The translations under genes and the position numbers were made by a program. The notes under the pieces were generated by a model that saw only the letters and a list, made by a program, of their open reading frames with translations, did not search any database and was not told the DNA's origin. Positions 24,282-33,894 of a stretch of DNA of 64,000 nt are shown here, in pieces (within the stretch, counting starts at the first letter, position 1; each line of letters starts with the position of its first letter). This DNA comes from Dyella acidiphila (GTDB lineage Bacteria > Pseudomonadota > Gammaproteobacteria > Xanthomonadales > Rhodanobacteraceae): positions 248,001 through 312,000 of the forward strand of contig NZ_JACZZA010000001.1 of assembly GCF_014863405.1 (NCBI RefSeq). The letters run 5' to 3'.

Positions 24282-26333
24282 ATGGATAGACGTAAATGGG
24301 GCCTAACGGCCGTGCTTGTGTCGTCCCTCCTGACCGCACGCACGCTGCCGGCGGCGGACATGGCACTCGATACTGTCGCGCATGGTTCTCCCATTCCGAT
24401 CGCCAGCTTCATCCGCGAACCGGATTTCTCCAAGGTCACGCTGTCCCCGGACGGGCGTTACCTCGCCGCGGTGGTGCCGCAGCCGGACAACCCGTATGGC
24501 AGCCTGCTGTGCATCATCGATGCGCAGACCGGCAAGATCGCGCATGTGCTGCGCTCCGGCCGCGACGCGATGATCGCCGACTACCTTTGGGCCAGCGACC
24601 AGCGCATCGTGGTAAGCATCGCCATCCAGCAGGGCGGCCTGGACACGCCGATGCCGACCGGCGAACTGTTCGCGGTCAATGCCGATGGCAGCAATCAGGT
24701 GGACCTGTTCGGCTATCGCGCCGGCGGCCTGCAGACCGGCACCCTGATTCCCGCAGTACAGCGGCGCGAAGCCTTTGCGCAGCCGATCGGCAACTATCCG
24801 GTCGGCATCGACCGGATCCTGATCGCGGTCAACGATTTCACCCGCTCGCGCCAGGGCAGCTTCACCTCGGCCGAAGTGCTCGACGTACGCAGCGGGCGCA
24901 CCGTCAGCCAGGGCGACTCGCCGGTGCCCAATGCCAGCATGCTGGCCGACCATAGCGGCCAGGTGCGCGTGGCCTATGCGGACAACAACTATGCCGGCGA
25001 CATCGTATGGCTGCGCGCCACGGCCGGCGATGCGTGGGCAGTGCTCAACGACCCCGCCAAGTCGGGCATGGATTTCGTTCCCATCGGCTTCAACCGCGAC
25101 AACAGCAAGCTCTATGTCCGCGTGGCGCATGGCGATCGTCCGGATGCGATCGAATTGCTGGACCTGGCCAGCCACAACCTCACGCGGCTGTACCAGGGAC
25201 AGTTCGCCAATCCCGGCCCCTTGCTGCCGACCGCCGATGGCCTGGACTACTACGCCGTGATCACCCAGGACGGCGTGCAGAAGCTGTTCTATCTCGACGC
25301 CAACAGCCAGGAGGCGCAGCTGAGCCGCGCGCTGGCCGCCGACTTCCCCGGCCAGCTGGCGTATTTCGCCAGCTTCACCCGCGACGGCAAACGCGGCGTA
25401 GTGCGGGTAGTCAGCGACCGCAATCCGGGTGACTACTATCTATTCGACCTGGTTACGCACCAGGCACGGCATGTCTTCAGTGCGCTATCCGGCATCGACC
25501 CGCAGCAGATGCGCCCGATGCAGCCGATCGAGCTGACCACCCGAGATCGTTTGCTGCTGCACGGTTTCCTCACCCTGCCCGCCGGCCAGGCGCCGTTCCC
25601 GCTGATCGTGCTGCCGCATGGCGGCCCGCACGGCATCGCCGATCAATGGACCTTCAATCCGGAAGCGCAGCTATTCGCCAGCCGCGGCTATGCCGTGCTG
25701 CAGATCAATTACCGCGGCTCCGGCGGCTACGGCAGCAATTTCATTTCGCGCGGCTTCCGCCAATGGGGGCTGAGCATGCAGGACGATCTCACCGATGCCA
25801 CTCGCTGGGCCATCCAGCAAGGCTATGCCGATGCGGCGCACATCTGCATCTACGGCGCCAGCTACGGCGGCTACGCCGCGCTGGAAGGCGCCGTGCGCGA
25901 ACCGGATCTGTATAAATGCGCGATCGGCTACGACGGTGTCTACGACCTGCGCGTGCAACTGGCGCGCAGCGATACCGAACTGACCGATCGCGGCGATGCG
26001 TATCTGAAGCTCGCCCTCGGCACCGATCCGGACGACTTGCTGCGCCGCTCGCCGGTGAGCGGCGCAGCGCGCATCAAGGCCGATATCCTGCTGATCCACG
26101 GCGGCCAGGATCCGCGCGCCCCGTTCAAGCACTTCCAGGAACTGGTCAAGGCGCTGCAGGACAACGGCAAACACTACGAAACCCTGGTCGAACCCGATGA
26201 GGGACACGGCTTCTTCCTGCCCCAGCACAAGCAAGCGGCTTATGCGCGCATGCTGGATTTCCTGGACCGCCATATCGGCAGCCCCGGCAACGCATCGGGC
26301 CCCGCAGCGCCGGCCAGCGTGTCCGGGCATTGA
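24282..26333 (+). CDS. secreted S9-family prolyl oligopeptidase-type peptidase (copy 1)
   Basis: A 683-residue protein: signal peptide, an N-terminal beta-propeller (about 40-420) and a C-terminal alpha/beta hydrolase. The catalytic triad is Ser527 in YGASYGGYAAL, Asp610 in HGGQDPRAP and His642 in DEGHGFF. Family members are periplasmic or secreted dipeptidyl or acylaminoacyl peptidases; the exact cleavage preference is not evident. The ATG before DRRKWG has AAGGTG upstream. It is followed after 124 bases by a clear paralogue, with shared stretches such as QWGLSMQDDLTDATRWAI, so the pair arose by tandem duplication. Confidence 0.9.
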   Translation: MDRRKWGLTAVLVSSLLTARTLPAADMALDTVAHGSPIPIASFIREPDFSKVTLSPDGRYLAAVVPQPDNPYGSLLCIIDAQTGKIAHVLRSGRDAMIADYLWASDQRIVVSIAIQQGGLDTPMPTGELFAVNADGSNQVDLFGYRAGGLQTGTLIPAVQRREAFAQPIGNYPVGIDRILIAVNDFTRSRQGSFTSAEVLDVRSGRTVSQGDSPVPNASMLADHSGQVRVAYADNNYAGDIVWLRATAGDAWAVLNDPAKSGMDFVPIGFNRDNSKLYVRVAHGDRPDAIELLDLASHNLTRLYQGQFANPGPLLPTADGLDYYAVITQDGVQKLFYLDANSQEAQLSRALAADFPGQLAYFASFTRDGKRGVVRVVSDRNPGDYYLFDLVTHQARHVFSALSGIDPQQMRPMQPIELTTRDRLLLHGFLTLPAGQAPFPLIVLPHGGPHGIADQWTFNPEAQLFASRGYAVLQINYRGSGGYGSNFISRGFRQWGLSMQDDLTDATRWAIQQGYADAAHICIYGASYGGYAALEGAVREPDLYKCAIGYDGVYDLRVQLARSDTELTDRGDAYLKLALGTDPDDLLRRSPVSGAARIKADILLIHGGQDPRAPFKHFQELVKALQDNGKHYETLVEPDEGHGFFLPQHKQAAYARMLDFLDRHIGSPGNASGPAAPASVSGH

Positions 26334-26457
26334 CCGGCGCATCGCAAAATCCTGCTGTCGCCGCAGGGTGATCTTCGCCGGCACAAATTGCGTAACATCT
26401 CCGGCAGGCGAGCCGCGCACCGGAGAGGGCCGGCGCTGACCTCGCCAGGGGGAATTG

Positions 26458-28578
26458 ATGAAGACCATACATGGACTGCGGCTGCTCGCCGCCGTATTGC
26501 TGAGCCTTGCTTGCGGGCAGCCGACGCTTGCACAAAACACACCGGCGCCGGCTGCGCCAAGCTTCGATATGTCCGTGCAGGGCATGCTGCGCCGCCCGGA
26601 TTTTTCCGATGTGCAGATCTCGCCCGACGGACAGTATTTCGCCGCGCTCGTACCCAACGACGACAAGCCGTACGAAAACATGCTGGCGGTGTTCAATACG
26701 CAGACGCGGCAACCGGTCGACGTGATGCGTTCCGGCCGTACGCTCATTTTCAATAAATATTTCTGGGCTGCCGGCGACCGCGTCGTCACCTCCATCGGCA
26801 TGCGCCGAGGCGGCTTCGACCAGCCGGTGCTTACCGGCGAATTGCTGGCCTTCAATGCAGACGGCAGCCAGATCGTCGATCTGTTCGGTGCCCGCTCGCG
26901 CAATGCAGCGGTGCGCAGCGCATCGTTCAACGACCAGGCGTTTCCCATCACCACGGAGCCTGCGATCAACCGCAACATCCTGGTAGCCGTGCGGGCCTTC
27001 TCCGCCGATCGCGCAGGCGTCTACACCGAAGCACGCCTGGTCAATATCGACGGCGGCACCGAAACCAACCTGGTGATCTCCCCAGGACGCAATGCCAGCT
27101 TTATCGCCGATCATCGCGGCAAGCCGCGCATCGCCTACACCTATGACGAGGGGTTCCGAAATACGCTCTGGCAATATTCCGAGAGCGGCGCACATCCCAA
27201 GAACAACCTGCTGCTGCGTACGCCCGATACCGCCTACATCTTCGGCCACACCAGCCAGCCGACCGCCAACTACAGCTCGAACGGTTCCTGGCGCGTGCTC
27301 AACAATCCGGCCACCTCGCACATCATGCTGGAGCCGATCGGCTTCGACCGCAGCAACAACGGGCTGTATGTAAAGGTGGAATACGGCAAGCGGCCGGCCG
27401 CCATCGCCCTCTACGACCTGGTTACGCACAAGCTCAAGCTGCTCTACCAGGGCAAGTTCGCCGACCCGGGACAGATGCTGCCTACCGCGGACGGTAAGGA
27501 CTACTACGCCGTGATCACCCAGGATGGCGAAAAGTCGCTGTTCTATTTCGACCCGAACAGCCCCGAGGCGCAGATGAATCAGGCGGCGGCGGCCAAATTC
27601 CCCGGCCAGCTCGCCTATTTCTCCAGTTTCTCGCTTGACGGCAAGCGCGCCATCCTCACCGTGGTCAGCGATCGCAATCCGGGCAGCTATTTTCTGTTCG
27701 ACTTCGCCGCCCGCAATGCCGCGATGCTGGTGACGGCCGAACCCTGGATCGACGTCAGCAAAATGCGTCCGATGCAGCCGATTACCCTCAATGCGCGGGA
27801 CGGCCTGCCCCTGCACGGCTTCCTCACGCTGCCGGCCGGCAAGGGACCTTACCCGCTGATCGTGTTGCCGCACGGCGGTCCCATCGATGTCAGCGATACC
27901 TGGACCTTCGATGCCGAAACGCAACTGTTCGCCGGCCGCGGCTATGCCGTGTTGCGCGTCAACTATCGCGGTTCCGGCGGCAGCGGCATGTGGTTCCAGG
28001 GCCTGGGCTACAAGCAATGGGGCCTGAGCATGCAGGACGATCTCACCGACGCAACGCGTTGGGCCATCGCCCAGGGCTATGCCGAACCGGGCCGCATCTG
28101 TATCTATGGCGGCAGCTATGGAGGCTATGCCGCACTGGAAGGCGCGGTGCGCGAGCCGGATCTGTACAAATGCGCCATCGGCTATGACGGCACCTACGAT
28201 CTGCGCGTGCAGGTCGCCGACAGCGATACCGAAAAAAGCGATGCCGGCGATATGTATTTGCGCAACGCGTTGGGCCAGGACCAGGACGACCTGCTGCGCC
28301 GCTCGCCCATTGCGGGCGTGGCGCAGATCAAGGCCGACATCCTGCTATTGCATGGCGGCGAAGACCTGCGCACGCCCTACAAGAGCTTCAAGGAATTCAC
28401 CCGCGCGCTGGATCATGCGGACAAGCATTACGACACGCTGGTGGAAAGCCATGAAGGACATGGCTTCTACCCGCCCAAACATCGGCAAGAAGCGTACGAG
28501 AAGATGCTGGAATTCCTGGATCGGAATATCGGTGGGCCGACTGCAACGTCGAACGCCACCGCCAAAGCCAGCCCCTGA
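26458..28578 (+). CDS. secreted S9-family prolyl oligopeptidase-type peptidase (copy 2)
   Basis: A 706-residue paralogue of the preceding gene, with a signal peptide (LRLLAAVLLSLACGQPTLAQ), propeller and hydrolase domains. Triad: Ser553 in YGGSYGGYAAL, Asp636 in HGGEDLRTP, His668 in HEGHGFY. The hydrolase halves are much more alike than the propellers; a segment in copy 2 (about residues 230-300) is longer, which may change substrate entry. ATG 26458 has AGGGGGA upstream. No promoter is apparent in the gap, so cotranscription with copy 1 is possible. Confidence 0.9.
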   Translation: MKTIHGLRLLAAVLLSLACGQPTLAQNTPAPAAPSFDMSVQGMLRRPDFSDVQISPDGQYFAALVPNDDKPYENMLAVFNTQTRQPVDVMRSGRTLIFNKYFWAAGDRVVTSIGMRRGGFDQPVLTGELLAFNADGSQIVDLFGARSRNAAVRSASFNDQAFPITTEPAINRNILVAVRAFSADRAGVYTEARLVNIDGGTETNLVISPGRNASFIADHRGKPRIAYTYDEGFRNTLWQYSESGAHPKNNLLLRTPDTAYIFGHTSQPTANYSSNGSWRVLNNPATSHIMLEPIGFDRSNNGLYVKVEYGKRPAAIALYDLVTHKLKLLYQGKFADPGQMLPTADGKDYYAVITQDGEKSLFYFDPNSPEAQMNQAAAAKFPGQLAYFSSFSLDGKRAILTVVSDRNPGSYFLFDFAARNAAMLVTAEPWIDVSKMRPMQPITLNARDGLPLHGFLTLPAGKGPYPLIVLPHGGPIDVSDTWTFDAETQLFAGRGYAVLRVNYRGSGGSGMWFQGLGYKQWGLSMQDDLTDATRWAIAQGYAEPGRICIYGGSYGGYAALEGAVREPDLYKCAIGYDGTYDLRVQVADSDTEKSDAGDMYLRNALGQDQDDLLRRSPIAGVAQIKADILLLHGGEDLRTPYKSFKEFTRALDHADKHYDTLVESHEGHGFYPPKHRQEAYEKMLEFLDRNIGGPTATSNATAKASP

Positions 28579-28592
28579 CATGGGCTGCGCAG

Positions 28593-28680
28593 GTTGGGTT
28601 ACTGCGGAGCAGATCCGGAGTAACCCAACGACGTTTGGCAGCGGTGGAAATGTGTTGGGTTACGCTGCGCTAACCCAACC
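28593..28680. repeat. two GTTGGGTTA / TAACCCAAC inverted-repeat units
   Basis: Unit 1 is an 11-bp perfect stem GTTGGGTTACT / AGTAACCCAAC (28593-28629). Unit 2 is a 9-bp stem GTTGGGTTA / TAACCCAAC with CGCTGCGC loop (28654-28679). Both share the same arms, as in REP-like intergenic elements. They lie between convergent genes and may act as 3'-end structures. A related partial copy is at 17931-17953. Confidence 0.7.
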
Positions 28681-28692
28681 TGCGTGCGGCGA

Positions 28693-29505
28693 TCAGCCGT
28701 TCTGCAGGGTGAGGTTGAGCACTTCCGCCAGGCGCCGGCCCGCTTCGCGCAGCCGCGCATCGGCTACCGGCAATTGCGCATCGATGTAGGCCTGATCGAT
28801 CTTGTGCCCGTCGGGATAGATCGTGCGGGTGATCTGGCAGGATTCTTCCGCCCATTGCGCCGCGGCGTTATCGAACGGCGCGATAGCCGGCGGCAGCGGC
28901 TCGGTGCCTTGCGCGTCGAGCATGTCCGCATACGCCTTCGCATCCAGCTTGCGCGTGCTCAGCAGGCCCGAATCCCATACCCGATGCAGATTCATGCCCT
29001 GCCCCTGGAACTGCACCTGGTATTTGTTGCCGCCCAGGTCGTCCTTGTAGCCGGCGTGCAGCGGCTGATGGATATCGCCGATGAAGTGCACCACGAACTT
29101 CAGTGCCTGCAGACGCACCGCATCCGGCTGGCTGCGATCGCCCAGCACCTGGATGTAATGCGGGATCGCCTCGACCACGCACTGGCCGCCCTTGCAGTCG
29201 CGCGGCGGCGTATAGATGCAGTCGCCGCTGCGGAAATCGATGTAATGCAGTGCGCGCGTCTGCTTCCACAGGTCCTGCTGCTTGGGATCGTCGCGGATTT
29301 CATCCGGCCAGCTGGCGATATCGGCCAGCGCCGCGGTGTGGTCCAGCGCCAGCAGGTGTTCCACTTCCGCCTTCGCGGCAGGACTCAGGTGACGCTGCGC
29401 GAGCTCGGCCACCACGCTGTGGCCCAAGGGGCCCCAGGCCTGTGTGGCAGGTGCGATGGCAAGCGTGGCGAACAAGGCGGCAGCGAGGCGGCGGATCGAG
29501 AACAT
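28693..29505 (-). CDS. secreted S1/P1-type nuclease
   Basis: A 270-residue zinc-dependent single-strand nuclease. After the signal peptide the mature protein begins with Trp-Gly (WGPLGHSVVAELA), where the N-terminal Trp itself binds zinc in this family. Other ligand residues are visible in DIASWPDEIR, RALHYID, HFIGDIHQPLHAG and NLHRVWDSGLL. Likely role: degrading external RNA or DNA for phosphate and nucleosides. Cysteines in GDCIYTPPRDCKGGQC suggest disulfides. Convergent with S9 copy 2. Confidence 0.92.
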   Translation of the reverse strand: MFSIRRLAAALFATLAIAPATQAWGPLGHSVVAELAQRHLSPAAKAEVEHLLALDHTAALADIASWPDEIRDDPKQQDLWKQTRALHYIDFRSGDCIYTPPRDCKGGQCVVEAIPHYIQVLGDRSQPDAVRLQALKFVVHFIGDIHQPLHAGYKDDLGGNKYQVQFQGQGMNLHRVWDSGLLSTRKLDAKAYADMLDAQGTEPLPPAIAPFDNAAAQWAEESCQITRTIYPDGHKIDQAYIDAQLPVADARLREAGRRLAEVLNLTLQNG

Positions 29506-29558
29506 GCGGGCAACTCACGAACAGAAAGGGGGGAATCTTGCCACAACCGGTGTGACAC

Positions 29559-30023
29559 TCAGGCGGCGCTGGCATGCACCACGGCGCCGCTCGCGTCGCG
29601 CACCTGCACATCCACGGCAATGCCCTGCCGCACGCTCTCGGTGACGATGCAGAAATCCTCGAATTGCGCCAGCGCACGCTCGACGTGCGGGAGCGCCGCA
29701 GCCGCATCGGCCAGCTGCAGATCCACCGCCACGCGGGTGATGCGCAGACGCCCGTGCTCGTTGCGGGTGAGGTGGGCGGCAACCTTGGCCGACAGCCGGC
29801 CCGGCTCATCCTTGAACTTGCGCAGGGCGAACAGCAGGCTGGCGCACAGGCAGTTGGCCACGCTGGCGGCAAGCATGCGCGCCGGATTGGGGCCGGCATC
29901 GCGGCCCAGCGGCGCGGCCTCGTCGGTGGTCAGCGCAGGGATGGCGGTGCCGTCGAAGCGCACGCGAAATTCGTAGTCCTCGACCTGTTCCAGGCTCAAT
30001 TCGATCAGTTGCTCGCCACTCAT
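29559..30023 (-). CDS. OsmC-family protein
   Basis: A 154-residue OsmC/Ohr-superfamily protein. The conserved core has NPARMLAASVANCLCASLL with a Cys pair region and a later CIVTESVRQGI with the second redox Cys. These support a thiol-dependent peroxidase fold, but the Cys surroundings differ from classic Ohr, so the substrate is open. ATG 30023 has GCGGAGC upstream; longer in-frame sequence upstream is antisense to gapA and rejected. Confidence 0.85.
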   Translation of the reverse strand: MSGEQLIELSLEQVEDYEFRVRFDGTAIPALTTDEAAPLGRDAGPNPARMLAASVANCLCASLLFALRKFKDEPGRLSAKVAAHLTRNEHGRLRITRVAVDLQLADAAAALPHVERALAQFEDFCIVTESVRQGIAVDVQVRDASGAVVHASAA

Positions 30024-30200
30024 GGGGATGCTCCGCAAGGTCGTGCGCCGGTTCGGCGTGGGCGCTGATCCTGCCCCGATCGGGGCGGCAGGGCCAGTCC
30101 CGGGTGAGGGACCGGCCCGGTTCGGGCTAAACTGTCGCTTTCGGCGGCCCCACAGGACCGCCGCTTTGTTGCTCGCCATCACTTCGGAGGACGCTGTCCC

Positions 30201-31214
30201 ATGGCCATCAAGGTCGCCATCAACGGTTACGGTCGCATCGGCCGCAATATCCTGCGCGCGCTGTACGAAGCAGGTCGCACGAACGAATTCCAGATCGTCG
30301 CGATCAACGACCTCGGCAATGCCGAGACCAACGCGCACCTCACCCAGTACGACACCGCCCACGGCAAATTCCCGGGCGAAGTGTCGGTGGACGGCGGCGA
30401 CCTGATCGTCAACGGCGACCGCATCAAGGTCTGCGCCGAGCGCGACCCGTCCAAGCTGCCCTGGGGCGAGCTGGGCGTGGACGTGGTGCTGGAATGCACC
30501 GGCCTGTTCACTTCCAAGGCCAAGGCCGGCGCACATCTGGCCGCCGGCGCCAAGAAGGTGATCATCTCCGCCCCCGGCGACAAGGACGTGGACGGCACCT
30601 TCGTGTTCGGCGTGAACCACGACAAGATCACCGCCGCGCACGAAGTGATCTCCAACGCCTCCTGCACCACCAACTGCCTGGCGCCGCTGGCCAAGGTGCT
30701 GCACGACAAGATCGGCATCGTGCACGGCCTGATGACCACCATCCACGCCTACACCAACGACCAGGTGCTGACCGACGTCTATCACTCGGACCTGCGCCGC
30801 GCCCGTTCTGCCACGCATTCGCAGATCCCGACCAAGACCGGCGCCGCCGCTGCGGTGGGCCTGGTGCTGCCCGACCTCAACGGCAAGCTGGACGGTTTCG
30901 CCATGCGCGTGCCGACCATCAACGTCTCGGTGGTGGACCTGAGCTTCGTCGCCGCGCGCAATACCACCAAGGAAGAAATCGACGCTGCCATCAACGAAGC
31001 CGCCAACGGCGCGCTGAAGGGCATCCTGGCGGTGAACACCAAGCCGCTGGTGTCGATCGACTTCAACCACAACGCGCACTCCTCCATCTACGACACCACC
31101 CAGACCCGCGTGATGGGCGGTACCCTGGTGAAGGTGCTGAGCTGGTACGACAACGAGTGGGGTTTCTCCAACCGCATGCTCGACATGACCAAGGCGCTGG
31201 TGGCGGCCAAGTAA
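30201..31214 (+). CDS. gapA: glyceraldehyde-3-phosphate dehydrogenase, type I
   Basis: A 337-residue NAD-dependent glycolytic enzyme. NAD-binding GYGRIGR at 9-15, catalytic Cys155 in SNASCTTNC, the catalytic His in HAYTND region, and the C-terminal [12 protein letters not shown] are all intact. Good Shine-Dalgarno (CGGAGGA) and a strong terminator suggest high monocistronic expression. With fba, pyk, tkt and rpe it makes this window rich in central carbon genes. Confidence 0.98.
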   Translation: MAIKVAINGYGRIGRNILRALYEAGRTNEFQIVAINDLGNAETNAHLTQYDTAHGKFPGEVSVDGGDLIVNGDRIKVCAERDPSKLPWGELGVDVVLECTGLFTSKAKAGAHLAAGAKKVIISAPGDKDVDGTFVFGVNHDKITAAHEVISNASCTTNCLAPLAKVLHDKIGIVHGLMTTIHAYTNDQVLTDVYHSDLRRARSATHSQIPTKTGAAAAVGLVLPDLNGKLDGFAMRVPTINVSVVDLSFVAARNTTKEEIDAAINEAANGALKGILAVNTKPLVSIDFNHNAHSSIYDTTQTRVMGGTLVKVLSWYDNEWGFSNRMLDMTKALVAAK

Positions 31215-31233
31215 GCGCAGCCGTGCCTTTCGC

Positions 31234-31261
31234 AAAAAAGCCGGGGAAACCCGGCTTTTTT
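31234..31261 (+). terminator. rho-independent terminator of gapA
   Basis: Stem AAAAAAGCCGGG / CCCGGCTTTTTT with a GAAA loop, beginning 20 bases after the gapA stop. Confidence 0.92.
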
Positions 31262-31325
31262 CATGGGACCGGCAGCGTCGCCATGTCGCACCGCGCCGGC
31301 GACGCGTGGCCGGTATCATGACGCC

Positions 31326-31733
31326 ATGCAAGACAGCTCTTCCCTCGATACCGCGACGATCGCCAAGCTGGTCGATCACTTCTACGACAAGGTGCGCCTG
31401 GATCCCCTGATCGGCCCGGTATTCAACGCCGCCGTGGACGACTGGGACGAGCACAAGCGCACGCTCACCGCGTTCTGGAGTTCGGTGGCGCTGCGCGCCA
31501 ATAGCTACCGCGGCAATCCGATGGCGGTGCATCGCGCCCAGCCGATCCGCGCCGAGCACTTCGAGCGCTGGCTGTCGCTGTGGCAGGCCACCACCCGCGA
31601 ATTGTTGAGCGAGGCCGATGCGCAGCGGATGCAGCAGCATGCCGACCGGATCGGCCGCAGCCTGCGCCTGGGACTGGGCCTGCCCGAACAGCTGGGCGCG
31701 CGCCCGCTAAATATTCCGCTGATAGGTCGCTAA
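31326..31733 (+). CDS. group III truncated haemoglobin
   Basis: A 135-residue 2/2 haemoglobin. The pattern of group III is seen: VDHFYDKVRLDPLIGPVF at the N-terminus (FY at B9-B10), FWSSVALRANSYRGNP in helix E and the proximal-His segment HFERWLSLWQATT. Such proteins bind O2 or NO and may protect from nitrosative stress. The ATG at 31326 starts MQDSSS; upstream codons lie in the gapA terminator. Single gene. Confidence 0.9.
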   Translation: MQDSSSLDTATIAKLVDHFYDKVRLDPLIGPVFNAAVDDWDEHKRTLTAFWSSVALRANSYRGNPMAVHRAQPIRAEHFERWLSLWQATTRELLSEADAQRMQQHADRIGRSLRLGLGLPEQLGARPLNIPLIGR

Positions 31734-31814
31734 GCGCAGAAGCTTGCGGGCCGCGCGTTGCGCATGGCGCAGTGCTAGTGTTGCGCGCACCAGGGACTAT
31801 GCATGGAGAAGCGT

Positions 31815-32711
31815 ATGGCGCAGCAATGGATACGCGCATGTGGCGCAGCGATCGCACTGTTTATCGCGTGCAGTTTCACCGGCGCCGTGGCCGCCGACTC
31901 CATCGCACCCACTTCGGCGGCACCGGTTTCCGATGCGCAATGGTCGCAAGTGCTCGACAGCTCGCTGGCGCTCAGCGAACGCCAGCGGCTGCTCGCCGGC
32001 TTCGAAGCGAGCGCAGCGCAAAGCGGCGATCCGCATACGCTCTACGTACTTGGCTCGCTGTATCACATGGGCCAGCACGCATCGGGCTCGCCAGTGACGG
32101 AAGATCCGGACAAGGCCAGCCTGTATCTCAGCAATGCGGCCATTCGCGGCAGCGTGCTGGCGATGGCGAAAATGGCGGAACTGAAACTTGCTACTGGCCA
32201 GTACCGCGAAGCCATGAACTGGGCGCAGATCTACGCGCACTACGCATTGATGTCCAAGCGGGACCGCGAATCACGCGACGCCTACGCCGCCGAACTGGTG
32301 CAACGGGTGATGGACCATATCGGCGATTCGCAGATGGCCGCCATCATGGCCGACGTCAACAGCTTCGTGGCGGCCAACGATCTCTCCATCAAGACCGGTA
32401 TTGCCGGCGAAACGCTGTTCAACCATCTGCACCCCACTTCGCCGCGCAACCATTTCAAGGCGCCCCTGGATGAACGACTGCCCGATGCAGGCATCGCCGA
32501 TTTCATCATCGCATTCAAGCCCGACGGCTCGGCGGCGAGCGTGCAGCTGGTGGATGCGATGCCGCGTGCCGACGTGGCCGGCGTGCTGCGCGAATATGCG
32601 CAACACATGACGGTAACGCCCGCGCCGGATGGCGGCGATCACGCCCTGCGCTATGCCCTGCTGCCGGTGATGTTGAACGATCGCCGCTACCGCACCACCG
32701 ACCGCCACTGA
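31815..32711 (+). CDS. secreted Sel1/TPR-like protein
   Basis: A 298-residue protein with a signal peptide (AAIALFIACSFTGAVA) followed by a helical part resembling Sel1-like repeats (DPHTLYVLGSLYHMGQ, KASLYLSNAAIRGSVLAMAKMAELKL, YREAMNWAQIYAHYAL). The last 80 residues (IADFIIAFKPDGSAASVQLVDAMP) recall the TonB C-terminal-like fold. I chose the second ATG because GGAGAA lies 6 bases before it. Function unknown; it may bind envelope proteins. Ends 4 bases from the convergent oxygenase stop. Confidence 0.7.
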   Translation: MAQQWIRACGAAIALFIACSFTGAVAADSIAPTSAAPVSDAQWSQVLDSSLALSERQRLLAGFEASAAQSGDPHTLYVLGSLYHMGQHASGSPVTEDPDKASLYLSNAAIRGSVLAMAKMAELKLATGQYREAMNWAQIYAHYALMSKRDRESRDAYAAELVQRVMDHIGDSQMAAIMADVNSFVAANDLSIKTGIAGETLFNHLHPTSPRNHFKAPLDERLPDAGIADFIIAFKPDGSAASVQLVDAMPRADVAGVLREYAQHMTVTPAPDGGDHALRYALLPVMLNDRRYRTTDRH

Positions 32712-32715
32712 CGCC

Positions 32716-33642
32716 TCAGCGCCGGAAGCGTACGTAGGCGCGCTTGGCCAGATACAGCAAGTGACCGGTCAGGCCGCGGTCCTGCGCTTTGCGCAAGGCG
32801 GTGTTTTCCGCATACAGCTGACGGATATGGCTATCGCGGATATCCAGCAGATGCCTGATCTCCGCCACGTCGCTCCGCGACAGGGTGCGGCCTTCATGGA
32901 AGTGATCGGGCAATTGGCGCTTTACGTAATACGTCGTATGCCGCGATGCCGTCTGCTCCGCTGGCCGGTCCTTGGTATAGAAATACAGCGCCACCGAACG
33001 GCGAGTAGTGCCTTCATGGCCGGGTGGGACGCGGATGGTGTCGAAGGCATGCCACGACACTTCCGAGGTTTCGAAAATCACGCAGCGATTGAACACCGGG
33101 CTCACCGAACGCGACGGCCGGCTATCCACATGCGGGTCGCGGAACAGCTCCAGGTTACCGCCCCAGTCCTCGCCCCAGTTTGGATTGAGGTAGACGATCA
33201 GATTGAGCCGGCGATGCCAGCGCTCGCTGGGGTGGTAGTTGAAGTCGACATGTGGATCCAGCGCCACGCCATCACGGTTTTCGTGCGTGCCGCCGCCCAG
33301 GTACCAGGGATCGTAGATCAGGCCGTCGATGCCGGTCAGTTCGCCGACCGCCTGCAGGAACTCAGGGCTCTTGATCGCATCGTCCAGCTGCGCGTAGGCC
33401 GCGCCCAGGCTGCGCACCTTGTCGACGGTGGACTTGCCGCCCAGTTCGCCGCTCTCGGCTACCGCATTGCCACGCTCGAAGGCCGGGAACGTATCGAGCA
33501 GCGCCTGCGCAAAATCCGGCGCAAAAAAATCCTCGATGACGACATGCGGGAATGGCGGCGCCGACACGAACTCCTGACAGTATTCGGCAAGCTTGCCCAT
33601 CACCGCCGGATTGATGATCGACGTCCCTGTGGAACCCTGCAT
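32716..33642 (-). CDS. 2-oxoglutarate/Fe(II)-dependent dioxygenase, prolyl-4-hydroxylase type
   Basis: A 308-residue non-haem iron oxygenase. The facial triad is seen as His and Asp in DPHVDFNYHP and the distal His in SWHAFDTI, with the 2OG-binding Arg in TTRRSVALYFY. After the catalytic domain there is a roughly 75-residue helical tail (SDVAEIRHLLDIRDSHIRQLYAENTAL) likely a coiled coil, ending in a basic hydrophobic patch. Similar proteins occur near glycan or surface genes; here GtrII is divergent next to it. Substrate unknown. Confidence 0.82.
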   Translation of the reverse strand: MQGSTGTSIINPAVMGKLAEYCQEFVSAPPFPHVVIEDFFAPDFAQALLDTFPAFERGNAVAESGELGGKSTVDKVRSLGAAYAQLDDAIKSPEFLQAVGELTGIDGLIYDPWYLGGGTHENRDGVALDPHVDFNYHPSERWHRRLNLIVYLNPNWGEDWGGNLELFRDPHVDSRPSRSVSPVFNRCVIFETSEVSWHAFDTIRVPPGHEGTTRRSVALYFYTKDRPAEQTASRHTTYYVKRQLPDHFHEGRTLSRSDVAEIRHLLDIRDSHIRQLYAENTALRKAQDRGLTGHLLYLAKRAYVRFRR

Positions 33643-33894
33643 AGCTACACCCCTGCACCATTCAGCCATATCGACGAAATCGACAGCACCGGCTTCGAGC
33701 GGCGCAGCCTACGAATTGCCTAGGATAAGCGCTAGCCCGGCTGCCGCCAACGGCGCGCGCGGTTAGGCCCGCGGCGGCGCCCGCAAAAAAGCGCACTTTT
33801 CCATGCATCATTCGGGTAAAGTCGCCGCTCCCAACGGTGGGCGGCCAGACCTGCGCGCCACGCCTCCGAACAGCCATCCACGAAAAAGAGTCGA

